In this document: one piece after another, positions 1-9,269 of the stretch
Numbering within the stretch: the first letter of the stretch is position 1
Layout of the letters: each line of letters starts with the position of its first letter
Assembly (NCBI RefSeq): GCF_025996515.1
Contig: NZ_BLRH01000035.1
Location: 310,001-374,000 of the forward strand
Origin: Rhizohabitans arisaemae
Lineage (GTDB): Bacteria; Actinomycetota; Actinomycetes; Streptosporangiales; Streptosporangiaceae
DNA: 64,000 bases
Reading direction: 5' to 3'
Program-made: the position numbers and the translations under genes
The notes under the pieces: model-generated
Seen by the model: the letters and a program-made list of their open reading frames with translations, nothing else
Told to the model about the DNA's origin: nothing
Databases searched by the model: none

Positions 1-2
1 CG

Positions 3-635
3 ATGTACCTCAACGAGGCGAACGACGGGTTCCTGCTGTCCGCCCTACAGCTCATCGGCACCGTCGTGGTGGTGGCCGTACTGATCATCCTCGCCTTCCT
101 CTCTCGCCCCTCCCGCCCTTCTCGCGGGCCAGGCCGTGCGGCTCAGACAAGCCGGCGGGCTTGGTCGCCGGTGGCGCTCGGTGCGTTCGCGCTGGCCGCG
201 GGGACCGCGTTGTTCCTGCTGTTTGAGTTCGGCCCGGACAGAAAGGCGCTTTCCGAGCCGGCTACCTGGGTCCTGCTATCGGTGCTCGTCACTGTGGTCC
301 TCGTCGTCATCGTGGGGAACACACGCGCCGCCGACTGGTCTCACCGGCATGTGTACGCTCTGGCCGCCGGTGCCGTCCTGACGTACTGCTGGGTGGGATT
401 CATGGTTCAGATCACCCAGTACGGCTTCCGGCTCATCCCGACGATCATCCAGATTCTCCTGGTCGCGGGTGCGGTGTCGCTGATCGTGATCGCGTCGAGA
501 AGCGTTGATGCGTTCGGTAGCGCTGTGGCGTTGGGAATCACCGGCGAGTCGGGAAACACTGACAAGCTGGAAAGCACTGTGACGTCGGGAGACATCGGAG
601 AACCCAGTCCGGAATCAGTCGACGAGACGGAATGA
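3..635 (+). CDS. Hypothetical multi-pass membrane protein, possibly 5'-truncated
   Basis: A 210-residue hydrophobic protein with about four or five membrane segments (near residues 15-32, 55-75, 85-105, 117-135 and 142-165) and a polar, acidic tail rich in Ser, Thr and Glu from about residue 175. I do not recognise a family. The first ATG lies at base 3, so it cannot be told whether this is the true start or an internal Met of a longer gene cut by the window edge. It ends about 90 bases before the response-regulator gene, so it could share its transcription unit; that is inference from spacing only. Confidence 0.6.
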   Translation: MYLNEANDGFLLSALQLIGTVVVVAVLIILAFLSRPSRPSRGPGRAAQTSRRAWSPVALGAFALAAGTALFLLFEFGPDRKALSEPATWVLLSVLVTVVLVVIVGNTRAADWSHRHVYALAAGAVLTYCWVGFMVQITQYGFRLIPTIIQILLVAGAVSLIVIASRSVDAFGSAVALGITGESGNTDKLESTVTSGDIGEPSPESVDETE

Positions 636-723
636 AAGGTCTTACCGATCGGCTGATCGGGACGGTGTGGATTCCGGGCTGCCGGTTGCCGGACTCAGGG
701 CCCTGACCACGACTTGAGCCGCT

Positions 724-1389
724 GTGACAGACTCGGAGAGCATGATCAGGGTTCTGCTTGTGGACGACGATCCGATGGTCCGCCGACACCTTCGGACCAT
801 ACTCGGCTCCAGCACGGAGATCGAGGTCGTGGGCGAGGCACGTGATGGGGCGGAGGCGGTCGAGGAAGCCCTGCGCGGCCAGCCGGACGTGGTACTGATG
901 GACCTCAGGATGCCCGGTGTGGACGGCGTCACCGCGACCAGGGAGATAACCGCGACGGCCTCACCGCCGACGGTGATCGCATTGACGACCTTCGACTCCG
1001 ATTCGCATGTACTCGGCGCCCTGGAGGCAGGGGCCGGCGGTTTCCTGGTGAAGACGACGCCGGCCGAGGACCTGATCAACTTAATCAAAGTGGCCGCCGA
1101 CGGACATGTGGTGATGTCGCCGGTCGCGGCGCGCAGACTGGTGGCGCAGTCGGCCCGGGGCGACGAACAGCACCAGGCCGCGCGAGCGCGGGTGGCGGAG
1201 CTGGCCGAACGGGAGCGGGAGGTGCTGGCCTGTCTCGGCGAAGGACTCACCAATCCGGAGATCGCGAAGCGGCTCTTCCTCTCGGAGACCACCGTCAAGA
1301 GCTACGTCTCCCGGCTCCTGGTCAAACTCGGCCTCACCCATCGCATTCAAGCCGCGCTGCTGGCCCATCAGGCCGGCCTGACCGGCTGA
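724..1389 (+). CDS. NarL/LuxR-family response regulator
   Basis: DNA-binding regulator of a two-component pair. The receiver domain (about residues 7-125) shows the acidic pair in VDDDPMV, the phospho-accepting Asp in VVLMDLRMPG and the conserved Lys in FLVKTT. The C-terminal GerE-type helix-turn-helix (about 155-215) reads LAEREREVLACLGEGLTNPEIA followed by LSETTVKSYVSRLL. The start is uncertain: GTG at 724 gives 221 residues, while ATG at 742 gives the family-typical beginning MIRVLLVDDDP; neither has a well-spaced ribosome site. The cognate histidine kinase follows on the same strand. Confidence 0.93.
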   Translation: MTDSESMIRVLLVDDDPMVRRHLRTILGSSTEIEVVGEARDGAEAVEEALRGQPDVVLMDLRMPGVDGVTATREITATASPPTVIALTTFDSDSHVLGALEAGAGGFLVKTTPAEDLINLIKVAADGHVVMSPVAARRLVAQSARGDEQHQAARARVAELAEREREVLACLGEGLTNPEIAKRLFLSETTVKSYVSRLLVKLGLTHRIQAALLAHQAGLTG

Positions 1390-1532
1390 GCTCCGAGTTC
1401 CCCCGGTCGACGCGTCGGATGATCGTCCACGGTGAGACAGGTGGGCTGACCGACAATGCCCGGTAGCGGATCGAGCCGATGCCGCCGGTCTTCGGCATAT
1501 GGGGTCGTCAGACACCCCCTAGGGTGCCGTAT

Positions 1533-2786
1533 GTGCACAAACCATTCGGTTTCCGCAGGTCAGATCTGACCGTGAGAGATCGCCGCACGGTCGTCGCGGC
1601 GGCTACGGGCACCGCGGTCTTGGGCGTGGCTGCGCAACTGGCCCTGTACGCCGGGAGCGCCCGTACAACAGGCGGCCGTCCGGTCGTCGATCTGATCCTG
1701 AACCTCGTCGTCGACCTGTCCCTGCTGCTGGTGGTCAGGTTCCCGCGAACGACCGGCCTGTTGACGATGCTGGTGACGGCCGTGTATGCCGTCGGGACAG
1801 GCCTGGCACCCGGTCTGTTCGCCTCGGCGGGACAACTCAGCCCCGTCGCCACGCCGCTGGCGGCCCCGCTGGTGGTGTCGTTCCTGGTCTATCTGCTGCC
1901 CTGGCGGCAGGCGTTCGCATGTGCCGCGGTCTTGGCGCTGCTTGTGATCCCGATCTGGGCCCCCACGTGGACGGCGACGTACTTCGCGCTGTCCGCCACC
2001 GCGCTGCCCGCGCTGGTCGCGCTCTACCTCAAAGCGCGCGTCGCGCTTATTCGGTCGCTGCGAAAGCGAGCCGAGTTGGCCGACACAGAGCGCAGGCTGC
2101 TCGCCGAACGGGCCGAGACCGCCGAGCGGCAGCGGCTGGCCGCCGAGATGCACGACATCGTCACCCATCGCGTCACCGAGATCGTCCTGCACGCCGACGC
2201 TCTGCGCGTGACCACCCACGACGACGAGGTCCGTACCGCCGCCGAGCGGATCAGGCAAGCCGGTACGCGTACCCTCACCGAACTGCGGGATCTCATGCGT
2301 GTGGTGACCAACGAGGTCGAGACCACACCCGGTGGGCGTCCCGACCACGACAACGGGGGAGACCTGGCCGTGCTGGCGGCGGTCGACGGCGCCACCCTCA
2401 AGGTCGTGGGCGATCCCGGCACGGTACCCGCGGTCGTCGCACGAACCGTCTACCGGGTGGTACAGGAATCACTGACCAACGCACGCAAACACGCTCCCGG
2501 CACCCCTGTCGACATCACCCTCACCTACCCCGGTAACCGGGCCGAGGTGGAAGTACGCAACGCGCCGTCCCGGCACGAAAGCGACCCGGCGCTGGTGAGC
2601 TCCGGATCCGGAATCGGACTGATCGGGCTCGGTCGCAGAGTCACCCTGCTCGGCGGCGTGTTCGCAGCGGGTACTGACGGGGAAGGAGGTTTCACGGTCA
2701 CCGCGAGCATCCCCGCCGTCCAGCCCGCCGCCACCCCGAGACGATCGATGTCAAGCCATAGGCGTGGAGACGGGGCCAGCGGATGA
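1533..2786 (+). CDS. Sensor histidine kinase, HisKA_3 type
   Basis: Membrane kinase partner of the preceding NarL-type regulator. The first half has about four or five hydrophobic segments. A dimerisation/phospho-acceptor helix follows, with AAEMHDIVTHRVTEIVLHAD (His in MHDIVTHR), then a HATPase_c domain with the N box in VVQESLTNARKHA and a glycine-rich GSGIGLIGLGRRVTLLGG stretch. I chose GTG at 1533 because AGGGTG lies six bases upstream. An upstream ATG at 1479 gives 435 residues but adds a sequence unlike a membrane N-terminus; GTG 1572 is also possible. The signal sensed cannot be read from the sequence. Confidence 0.9.
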   Translation: MHKPFGFRRSDLTVRDRRTVVAAATGTAVLGVAAQLALYAGSARTTGGRPVVDLILNLVVDLSLLLVVRFPRTTGLLTMLVTAVYAVGTGLAPGLFASAGQLSPVATPLAAPLVVSFLVYLLPWRQAFACAAVLALLVIPIWAPTWTATYFALSATALPALVALYLKARVALIRSLRKRAELADTERRLLAERAETAERQRLAAEMHDIVTHRVTEIVLHADALRVTTHDDEVRTAAERIRQAGTRTLTELRDLMRVVTNEVETTPGGRPDHDNGGDLAVLAAVDGATLKVVGDPGTVPAVVARTVYRVVQESLTNARKHAPGTPVDITLTYPGNRAEVEVRNAPSRHESDPALVSSGSGIGLIGLGRRVTLLGGVFAAGTDGEGGFTVTASIPAVQPAATPRRSMSSHRRGDGASG

Positions 2787-2966
2787 GCGTCCGAACCACA
2801 GACATTGAGCTCTATGGTGTCTCGGCTACGTCCCGACATCTCGGTCACCTTGTCCTTCAGCGTGAGTCTCAGCTATCTCTGGCGCCCACCCATCAACTCG
2901 GAAGGCCACGGACATACCGGGATCATCTCGATCTATGGGATCGAGCTGTTAGGGGGGCAGTGTTGA

Positions 2967-3614
2967 GTGGCATGGTTAGTGTTCGTGGCGGCGATTGGGA
3001 TGAACAGGAGTTCTAGTTCGGTGCGGACAGTGGTGAGACTTGTGTCCCCTGTCTCGGCCGCAAGACCTGTGGCTGTCCAGATCATGCATGTGTTGGGGGT
3101 CAAAGCCGCCATCGCATATCGCTTCAACGATCGTGAGCATGAACGTCGTAACGGACACGGGCTCAGGGCTCTCTCGCGCCCAGAGGTGCTGGAGGCACTT
3201 TTCGCTCTCCCGGTGGGGCTGTCGATACCGGAGTCTTCGCTATCACCTGCGCATCGTCGTCTCCTTCGTGGTTGCCCACAGGGAGTGGTTCGCCACGTAC
3301 AAGGGGACGTCATCCGTCTGGCTGCTCCCGTTGTACATCCTGAGCTGGCTGTGGTCGTTGCGCACGACTGGCGATCAGGGCTGGAGAGCGTCGGCAAGTT
3401 CGCTTCCTTCTGCAGCCGAGTGGTGTTGCTACCGAAGTTGCCCATGGATGCCGAGGAGATGGGCTTGGAAGCGAACTTCTACGGCGTGGGTGTGGTCGTC
3501 CGTGACGAAGGTCGGGTGGTCGTTGCCCCCGAGCCGTTCGTGCGGCAGTGCCATAAGCCGGCTGCCTGGTGGTTCTCTGAGGAGATCTATGACCGGGTGG
3601 TCGGGCATCACTGA
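2967..3614 (+). CDS. Hypothetical protein facing the ImmA/TGT-like unit
   Basis: A 215-residue reading frame of unknown function. Its C-terminal third looks like a folded protein (MGLEANFYGVGVVVRDEG, then PAAWWFSEEIYDRVVGHH), while the first part is Arg/Val-rich and less convincing. Codon choice is less GC-rich at third positions than in core genes nearby, as in the two genes on the opposite strand. It converges on the TGT-like gene and overlaps its 3' end by seven bases. The start is unsure: GTG 2967 or ATG 3000. It may be real accessory DNA or a chance frame. Confidence 0.4.
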   Translation: MAWLVFVAAIGMNRSSSSVRTVVRLVSPVSAARPVAVQIMHVLGVKAAIAYRFNDREHERRNGHGLRALSRPEVLEALFALPVGLSIPESSLSPAHRRLLRGCPQGVVRHVQGDVIRLAAPVVHPELAVVVAHDWRSGLESVGKFASFCSRVVLLPKLPMDAEEMGLEANFYGVGVVVRDEGRVVVAPEPFVRQCHKPAAWWFSEEIYDRVVGHH

Positions 3615-4777
3615 GGCAGTTCGGCCCACAGCCTCAGCGCTTTGGGTGGTTTGAAGACGTTACGTTGCCTGATCGTGATGTTGTAGGTGTCATGCGCGTC
3701 GATGGCTGCTTGACAGAAGGACTTCCACCAACTCGAGCGCGTGGTGCGCTCCTGCTCGACGAGGTTCTTGAGCCAAGTCGTCCATGTCGCCACCCCATGC
3801 TGCTGGGCCGCCTTACGGTCGGCGCCGTCGAGGAACGTGTCCAGGGCTCGGCCTGCACAAGCCGGACAGGCGCAGGTGGGAGCAGAGGTGTTGGCGAAGC
3901 GCTTGTAGATCGTGCTTCCGGCCAGGAAGGCCGCTAGATCCGGAATCAGCAGGGTGGGTGATCGATCGCTTCGAGGGCGAGGCGACTCCGGCTCCTGGTC
4001 GGGGCGGACGATGTGGCGAAGCGCGCCTCCGGTGCCGATCGAGGCTGCGGTGGCCCCATGCGCGAGGACGTCGAACGCCTCCAGGTCGGTGGAGAAGACT
4101 GAGATGTTCTTCACTTGATGAACCAGGCGGCGGAGATTGGTGACCGGCTCGGCGGTGAACGTCTTGAGGGGGTCGCCTTGGGAGCCCAGGTAGACGGCTT
4201 TGGGTAAGGAGAGGCGGCTCAGGATGGCGACGGTCTGATCGATGTAGGCATCGGAGAACCAGGCGATGTCGAGGGGCGCGGCAAAGATGGTGTCGTCGCG
4301 TTCGACCGAGGCTGCTTCGCGGACAGCAGCTTTGAAGGCATCTCGCTGGCCTGGGCCGATATAGCCGGTAGGGATGACCGCCCAGTCAGCGCCGGCCTCG
4401 ATTTGTCCTCTAAGTACATCGTTCAAGGTGAGCCCGAAGAGTTGGTCGTCGTTCGAGTCAAGCCAGAACGGGTCGTCCGGTTCCGCGAATTTCTTCGTGT
4501 AGCTCATGGGGTCACCGATCAGCAGCCCTGTGTAGCCGTTGCTGCGGCACTTCTTGATGGCCGCATACACATCGGTGGCATCGCAAACGATGAGGCCGCC
4601 CTGATGCGGGTCAATATGGTGGAAGAAGTGTGACACGCCGCGAGAACGAGCGTGTAGGAGGATTCGGTCGGTGAGCTTACCCCTGCGCTGGAGGTCAGGA
4701 GCAGGCTGGGGAAACGCCTGCGTCCGGGCGCTCGTCCGTCGCGTTGATGAGTAAGGGGTCTCTCCTGCTGGAACCAT
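3608..4777 (-). CDS. TGT-like TIM-barrel protein with CxCPxC zinc motif, ImmA-linked
   Basis: About 389 residues. Near residues 302-327 it carries CACPAC followed 19 residues later by His, resembling the zinc site of tRNA-guanine transglycosylases, most like the CSCPxC form of archaeosine-type and DpdA enzymes. Upstream are alternating strand-helix blocks (GGLIVCDATDVYAAIKKC, ADWAVIPTGYIGPGQ, FDVLAHGATAASIGTGG) consistent with a TIM barrel. Assignment to the TGT superfamily is inference. ATG 4777 has GAGGGA about eight bases upstream; the frame is open further to 4879, overlapping the peptidase gene. The gene begins 31 bases after the XRE-ImmA gene ends, so the two are probably co-transcribed. 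Base modification, sensing or defence roles are all possible. Confidence 0.6.
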   Translation of the reverse strand: MVPAGETPYSSTRRTSARTQAFPQPAPDLQRRGKLTDRILLHARSRGVSHFFHHIDPHQGGLIVCDATDVYAAIKKCRSNGYTGLLIGDPMSYTKKFAEPDDPFWLDSNDDQLFGLTLNDVLRGQIEAGADWAVIPTGYIGPGQRDAFKAAVREAASVERDDTIFAAPLDIAWFSDAYIDQTVAILSRLSLPKAVYLGSQGDPLKTFTAEPVTNLRRLVHQVKNISVFSTDLEAFDVLAHGATAASIGTGGALRHIVRPDQEPESPRPRSDRSPTLLIPDLAAFLAGSTIYKRFANTSAPTCACPACAGRALDTFLDGADRKAAQQHGVATWTTWLKNLVEQERTTRSSWWKSFCQAAIDAHDTYNITIRQRNVFKPPKALRLWAELPQ

Positions 4778-4808
4778 CAGGTCTTCCCTCAAGGATGATC
4801 GCGCTGAT

Positions 4809-5906
4809 TTAGGGAGCGCCTGCCTCCGTGAGGAAGAAGTCAACAAACTCCTTCTCATGCAGGCCTGCAAGGTGCGCAAGATCGACCACCGTCAACTGTT
4901 GTTCCCGCCGCAGGTGGTTGATCAGGGCCGGAACCAGGGCCGGCTTCTCAGGAGGAAAAGCCTGTGGTTCCGTGGTGCGATATCCGAGCGTGGACAGCTC
5001 GATGTTCAGCTGGCGATAGCGCCAGTCACTCACTGCGCCCAGGGTGTGGGCGCGTCGGAGGAGTGCCGCCATCGACACTCGCCACTTCTTTTTCAGTTCG
5101 TACAAGCACTCAAGATCGACATCGGCCTTTAGGTCGGGACCGATATCACGGGCAGGCATCAAAAACTCTGAGGCGAATTGATCGGCCTGTTGCTCTTGGC
5201 GACTGTTCGGAACGACGTGCATTGCCACATGTCCGAGTTCATGACTAAGTGTAAAGCGTTGACGGTCGGCTGGCGCACGGGTGTTAAGGACGAAGATCGG
5301 GTTCTCATTCGTTGGCCACTGGCTCACGGCGTCAAGTTCACGCCCCGCAAGCTGACGTCGGAGGACTAGTCCTCCGGCTGATTCGATAGCACGCACGACG
5401 GATTCGACGGGACCGGAGGGCAGGCCCCACCTGCCCCGAATTGCTTGCGCGGCGTCCTCCGCCGTGTCGTAGTCGTCCACCTTAATGTGCTCAAACAAGA
5501 CAGGAGGCGATAGCGCCTCCACGGTCCGCACGAGGTTGCGCAACTGCAATCGGGCCAAGTTGAGTTGAGCGTGGATTGTTCTCAGAGATGTCGTTGTTAG
5601 GGAAGCCCTTTTGCGATGATGGATAAGACCGACGCTGGTCCCCTCCGCATCGGCGTCGAAGCAAAGGAGGCGAGATGGATACCGGAGTGCCTGGGCGTAT
5701 AGCGCGAGCCTGTCCCCGACCACGGCCAAATGACCTGTCTCCGCCTTGCTCACGTAGCCCTGGCTCACGGTCCCGTCACCGCTAAGAGCCCTGGTCATGG
5801 CATTGGCGACATCGGTCTGCGTCATGGCGCGAGACTCGCGAGCCATAACGAGCATGGGCGGACAAGCGACCTCCGCTCTTCCGCCTGCATCACAGCCTCC
5901 ATTCAT
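4809..5906 (-). CDS. XRE-family regulator fused to ImmA/IrrE metallopeptidase
   Basis: An N-terminal helix-turn-helix (about residues 22-80, with QTDVANAMTRAL and VSQGYVSKAETGHLAV) is fused to a zinc peptidase domain. The HExxH signature HELGH is at about residues 222-226, with QADQFASEFLMP downstream as the usual third-ligand region. Such proteins cut a partner repressor or sense a ligand and control mobile or stress genes (known for ImmA and IrrE/PprI). A C-terminal extension of about 90 residues follows. The first ATG gives 365 residues; Met18 or Met21 could be the true start. It lies just upstream of the TGT-like gene on the same strand. Confidence 0.88.
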   Translation of the reverse strand: MNGGCDAGGRAEVACPPMLVMARESRAMTQTDVANAMTRALSGDGTVSQGYVSKAETGHLAVVGDRLALYAQALRYPSRLLCFDADAEGTSVGLIHHRKRASLTTTSLRTIHAQLNLARLQLRNLVRTVEALSPPVLFEHIKVDDYDTAEDAAQAIRGRWGLPSGPVESVVRAIESAGGLVLRRQLAGRELDAVSQWPTNENPIFVLNTRAPADRQRFTLSHELGHVAMHVVPNSRQEQQADQFASEFLMPARDIGPDLKADVDLECLYELKKKWRVSMAALLRRAHTLGAVSDWRYRQLNIELSTLGYRTTEPQAFPPEKPALVPALINHLRREQQLTVVDLAHLAGLHEKEFVDFFLTEAGAP

Positions 5907-6780
5907 GCCTCAGAAAACTACCACAGAATATTCTCGGGTGAATGTGTATCTGTCGACAAGTCCGTTCGGCATAGGTCATTTGGGCTAGCGGGCTACTCTC
6001 GGCGTCTCCTGATTCGGTTTGTGCCCCTGAGTTTGTCCTGTCCGAAAACGGCCCAAGCATGACCCATCCCTCGCCCACCACTGCTCAGACCAGATCTCGG
6101 AGACAGACACATACACGGCAAGGCCGCGTCCGTAGCCTGTCAACTTTCCTCTACTGGGGGCCGCCTGGCCCCGTGGTCCAGGCTGGCAGGACGTGACCCG
6201 TGACGGCGACCGCGGGCCGGCCCTGAACGCGGGGGTGGGCGGCCGCCCGAGCCTGCCGGGGCCAGCTGGGGAGTCGGGACAACCAGGGGCCCGCCAAGCC
6301 GTACATCCTCGGCGCCGGGAGGATCCACGGAATCGGTCGCGTCACATCGTTTGGCCACCGATCACGTTCGGTTTTGACGGTCTGCTCCGGGCCGTGCCCG
6401 GTGACCCGAACCGGGTATGTCACGGGTGGCCAGTGGCCATGGGAATGCACCGGGTGTCCTCGGTACGTGGGGTGCTTCGCCTTTCCCGGCCTGCTTGTCC
6501 CATGGATGGCTGCCAGCCGGTGCCCGGTCAGGCAGGTGGAATCTCTCGCCTTGGGCGCGCCGCAGCCGTTGTCTGAGCAGGGCAGGGATACGGTTCGCCC
6601 CGGACGCCGGAAGCAAGATGCCCGCGGTTTGCTGCGCGCACAGGGTGGACGAATGCGACGCTCGGCCCTGTCCCTGCGCGGGATGGAATCCCCACAGGGG
6701 ATGGTCACGGATGGTCTGACGGAGGTTTCCTACGGGCGAACGCTTCGGAAACTGTCGGTGGCCGATGCGACACTGTCCGT
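5907..6780. other. Long intergenic stretch without a recognised gene
   Basis: About 870 bases between the XRE-ImmA gene and the HNH nuclease gene. Several frames are open on both strands, but their translations are Pro/Arg/Gly-rich with no fold-like pattern. No tRNA cloverleaf or clear repeat was seen. The promoter of the XRE-ImmA unit must lie in its first part. Confidence 0.5.
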
Positions 6781-8553
6781 ATGGACTCGGGGTCGGAGAC
6801 GGTGAGCGTGGACCCGGCCACGGCCACCCCGCAGCAGGTGCTGGAGGCGACGCTCCGGCTGGCCGCCGCGTGCGCCCGGCTTCCGGTCCCCGGCTCGGGT
6901 GCGGCGTGCATGGAGCGGGCGGCGCTGCTGGGGGACGTGGCAGACGCGGTGGAGGTGGCGCTGGCCCCGCTGGTGGAGCGCATCGACTCCTGCGGCGAGG
7001 CAAAGACGCACGGATTCACCGGGACGGGGGCATGGCTGGCCACCGGGCTTGGGACCCGCACGGCGGTGGCCGCCGACCGGCTGGCCCTGGCCCGGACCCT
7101 GCGCCGGCTGCCGGAGGTGGCCGAGCGGTTTGAGGGGCATCGGCTTCCTGCGGGGTACGCGGCGGCGATCTGCCGTGCGGTGAGGCACCTGGACGACGCG
7201 GACACCGCGGCGGCGGAGGGGATCCTGCTGAGACTGGCCGAGGCCGGGGGGACGGTGGAGCAGGTCCGCAAAGCGGGGGAGCGCATCGTCGAGACGGTGC
7301 GGGGCGACTCCCCCGACGGCGACACCCGCAGGGGGTACGCCGATTCCTGGCTTGAGGTGAACGACTCCCCGGACGGCGGGGCGTGGGTGAACGGGTGGCT
7401 GGACCCCGAGCTGAAGCAGCTTCTGCAGTCCAAGCTGGACCCGCTGACCTCCCGGACGGCCTCCGCCGGTGCGGGGACGCGGGGCGGGCGCAACGCCGCC
7501 GCCCTGCGCACCTTCTTGACCCGGGACGGGCGGGGCCAGGAAGCCGTGGTGGTGATCACGCTGCGGGACGCCCACGCCACCGGAGCGCCCGATGTCGTGG
7601 TGCCGTCCGGGAGCCTCCTGCCTCCTCCGGGCCACCCGCCGGTGTTGCCGGGAGGCATCGCGTTCCTGCCCGCAGGTCCGGCCGGTCCCGGTGGAGCCGT
7701 GCCGTCGTCCGGTACGGCTGCCTCGGCCGATGGGTCCGCAGGGGCCGGGACCGTCAGACCGCTGGGGGAGCCGGTACGGCTTCCGGGGTGGTCCGGTCAC
7801 TCCGCCACGTCCACCTCCGATGCTGAGGAGGCAGCTGCACACGGCGCAGAGAACGGGAGCGGAGCCGAAACCCGGGCACCGGCGGGGCTGGGGACCGGGG
7901 CGGGCGCTGGCGTGGCTGGGATCCGAGCCCGGCCGGGGGTTCTTCCCGGACCCGAGCCGCCTGCGTACCCTCTCAACGGATGCGGCGATCAAGTCGGCGG
8001 CGGGCTCACCCTGGAGCCGGGGCCGGTTCCCGACGCCGAGAGCGTATCCGGGGCCACCTCTGGCACCGGGTTTCCCGTCGGCCCTGCGGGCGTCGCCGGT
8101 ATCGGGGCGGGCGCCGGATCCGGAAATGAGGGCCGGTGGCGGATCGCCGCTGCCCGGCTGGCGGACGGCACGCCGGTCAGCGTCGCGCAGGCCAGGCGGA
8201 TCGCGTTGAACCACGGGGTTTCGCCGCTGCTGCTGTCAGGGGAGGGCAGGCCACTGTATCTGGGGGAGCGGGTGCGGTTCGCTTCCGCAGCCCAGCGCAG
8301 GGTGCTGGCGGTGCGGTACGCCACTTGTGCGGTGGACGAGTGCGACGTCCCGTCCCGGGCGTGCGAGGTGGACCACATCGAGGGGTGGGAGTTCGGCGGG
8401 AGGACCGACATCGACAATCTTGCCTGTGTATGTGGGTTCCACAACCGGCATAAGGCCGACCATCCGGGTGCCTATGAGATCGTCCGCCGACGGGACGGGA
8501 CGGTGGTGTACCGGATCCTCCGGCCGCCCTGGATGCGAAAACACGCCGCTTGA
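6781..8553 (+). CDS. DUF222 (13E12-type) HNH endonuclease-like protein
   Basis: A 590-residue member of the actinobacterial 13E12/DUF222 family. The N-terminal helical DUF222 domain covers about residues 1-250. A low-complexity Gly/Pro/Ala linker of about 200 residues follows, then an HNH nuclease module in the last 75 residues: CAVDECDVPSRACEVDHIEGW, then TDIDNLACVCGFHNRHKAD, showing the paired Cys and the His-Asn-His pattern. Such genes are multicopy and often treated as mobile-element-like; the biological substrate is unknown. Start: ATG 6781 lacks a clear ribosome site, and GTG 6808 with GGAGAC upstream is an alternative. Its 3' end lies 242 bases before the CRISPR array. Confidence 0.88.
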   Translation: MDSGSETVSVDPATATPQQVLEATLRLAAACARLPVPGSGAACMERAALLGDVADAVEVALAPLVERIDSCGEAKTHGFTGTGAWLATGLGTRTAVAADRLALARTLRRLPEVAERFEGHRLPAGYAAAICRAVRHLDDADTAAAEGILLRLAEAGGTVEQVRKAGERIVETVRGDSPDGDTRRGYADSWLEVNDSPDGGAWVNGWLDPELKQLLQSKLDPLTSRTASAGAGTRGGRNAAALRTFLTRDGRGQEAVVVITLRDAHATGAPDVVVPSGSLLPPPGHPPVLPGGIAFLPAGPAGPGGAVPSSGTAASADGSAGAGTVRPLGEPVRLPGWSGHSATSTSDAEEAAAHGAENGSGAETRAPAGLGTGAGAGVAGIRARPGVLPGPEPPAYPLNGCGDQVGGGLTLEPGPVPDAESVSGATSGTGFPVGPAGVAGIGAGAGSGNEGRWRIAAARLADGTPVSVAQARRIALNHGVSPLLLSGEGRPLYLGERVRFASAAQRRVLAVRYATCAVDECDVPSRACEVDHIEGWEFGGRTDIDNLACVCGFHNRHKADHPGAYEIVRRRDGTVVYRILRPPWMRKHAA

Positions 8554-8795
8554 GCCGTTTCCTGCGACCGGCCGTGCCCAGTGGGGTCGCGGCCTGTCGG
8601 CCGACCCTGTGTGCAGCCGGGCTGGGAGGTTATGGTGCTCGTCTCGTATGCAGATGGTTTCCTGCGTATGGCCCACAACCCACCGGTTTTCTCCGTGGCG
8701 CCCGGTTGAAACGACTGGTCCGGTCCACCCGAACACCGACAATCCCCGACATCGGTGTTTCTGCAGCCCAGCCGCATTTCCGCAGTTCGGGCAGT

Positions 8796-9186
8796 CTGCT
8801 TCCCACGCCCGTGGGGGTGAACCGGCGCTGCTCGCCCTGCTGTGGGACATGTTCCCCTGCTTCCCACGCCCGTGGGGGTGAACCGGGCTCTGGCGCCATG
8901 TCATGGCGGAACGAAGCCTGCTTCCCACGCCCGTGGGGGTGAACCGTAGTCGGTCAATCGAATCCCGAGAACGATCACCTGCTTCCCACGCCCGTGGGGG
9001 TGAACCGGCTTGACCTAGGCTCCACGCATCTTGCCGGGACTGCTTCCCACGCCCGTGGGGGTGAACCGGTATGGATTAGGCATGAATGCCTCAATCTTGA
9101 CTGCTCCCCACGCCCGTGGGGGTGAACCCTGCTCCCGAGTTGCGCAGGGCGGCTAAGAACTGCTCCCCACACCCATGGGTGAACCT
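8796..9186 (+). CRISPR. Orphan type I-E CRISPR array, seven repeats
   Basis: Repeats of 29 bases begin CTGCTTCCCACG and end GGGGGTGAACCG. They start at 8796, 8857, 8918, 8979, 9040 and 9101, with a last degenerate 27-base copy at 9160. The first five spacers are exactly 32 bases, giving the 61-base period of type I-E systems; the sixth is 30. The internal palindrome (CCCACG/CGTGGG) and the AACCG end match the known type I-E repeat orientation. Repeats 1-5 are identical, repeat 6 has two changes and repeat 7 several, so decay lies at the right end and the leader should lie left (8554-8795). No cas gene is present in the window. Confidence 0.97.
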
Positions 9187-9269
9187 GGCCCATAGGGCGG
9201 TTGGCGGCTGGTGCTCTTAAGGCCAGAAAACCCCAAGAGGATGGGCATTTCCGGCTATAGGGTGCGCTC

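Noticed and set aside
2783-3016. A 77-codon frame overlapping the histidine kinase stop
   Set aside because: Four-base overlap is suggestive, but the translation has no recognisable pattern.
6151-6708. A 185-codon minus-strand frame in the gap before the HNH gene
   Set aside because: Pro/Arg/His-rich translation without hydrophobic core pattern; no ribosome site or neighbour logic.
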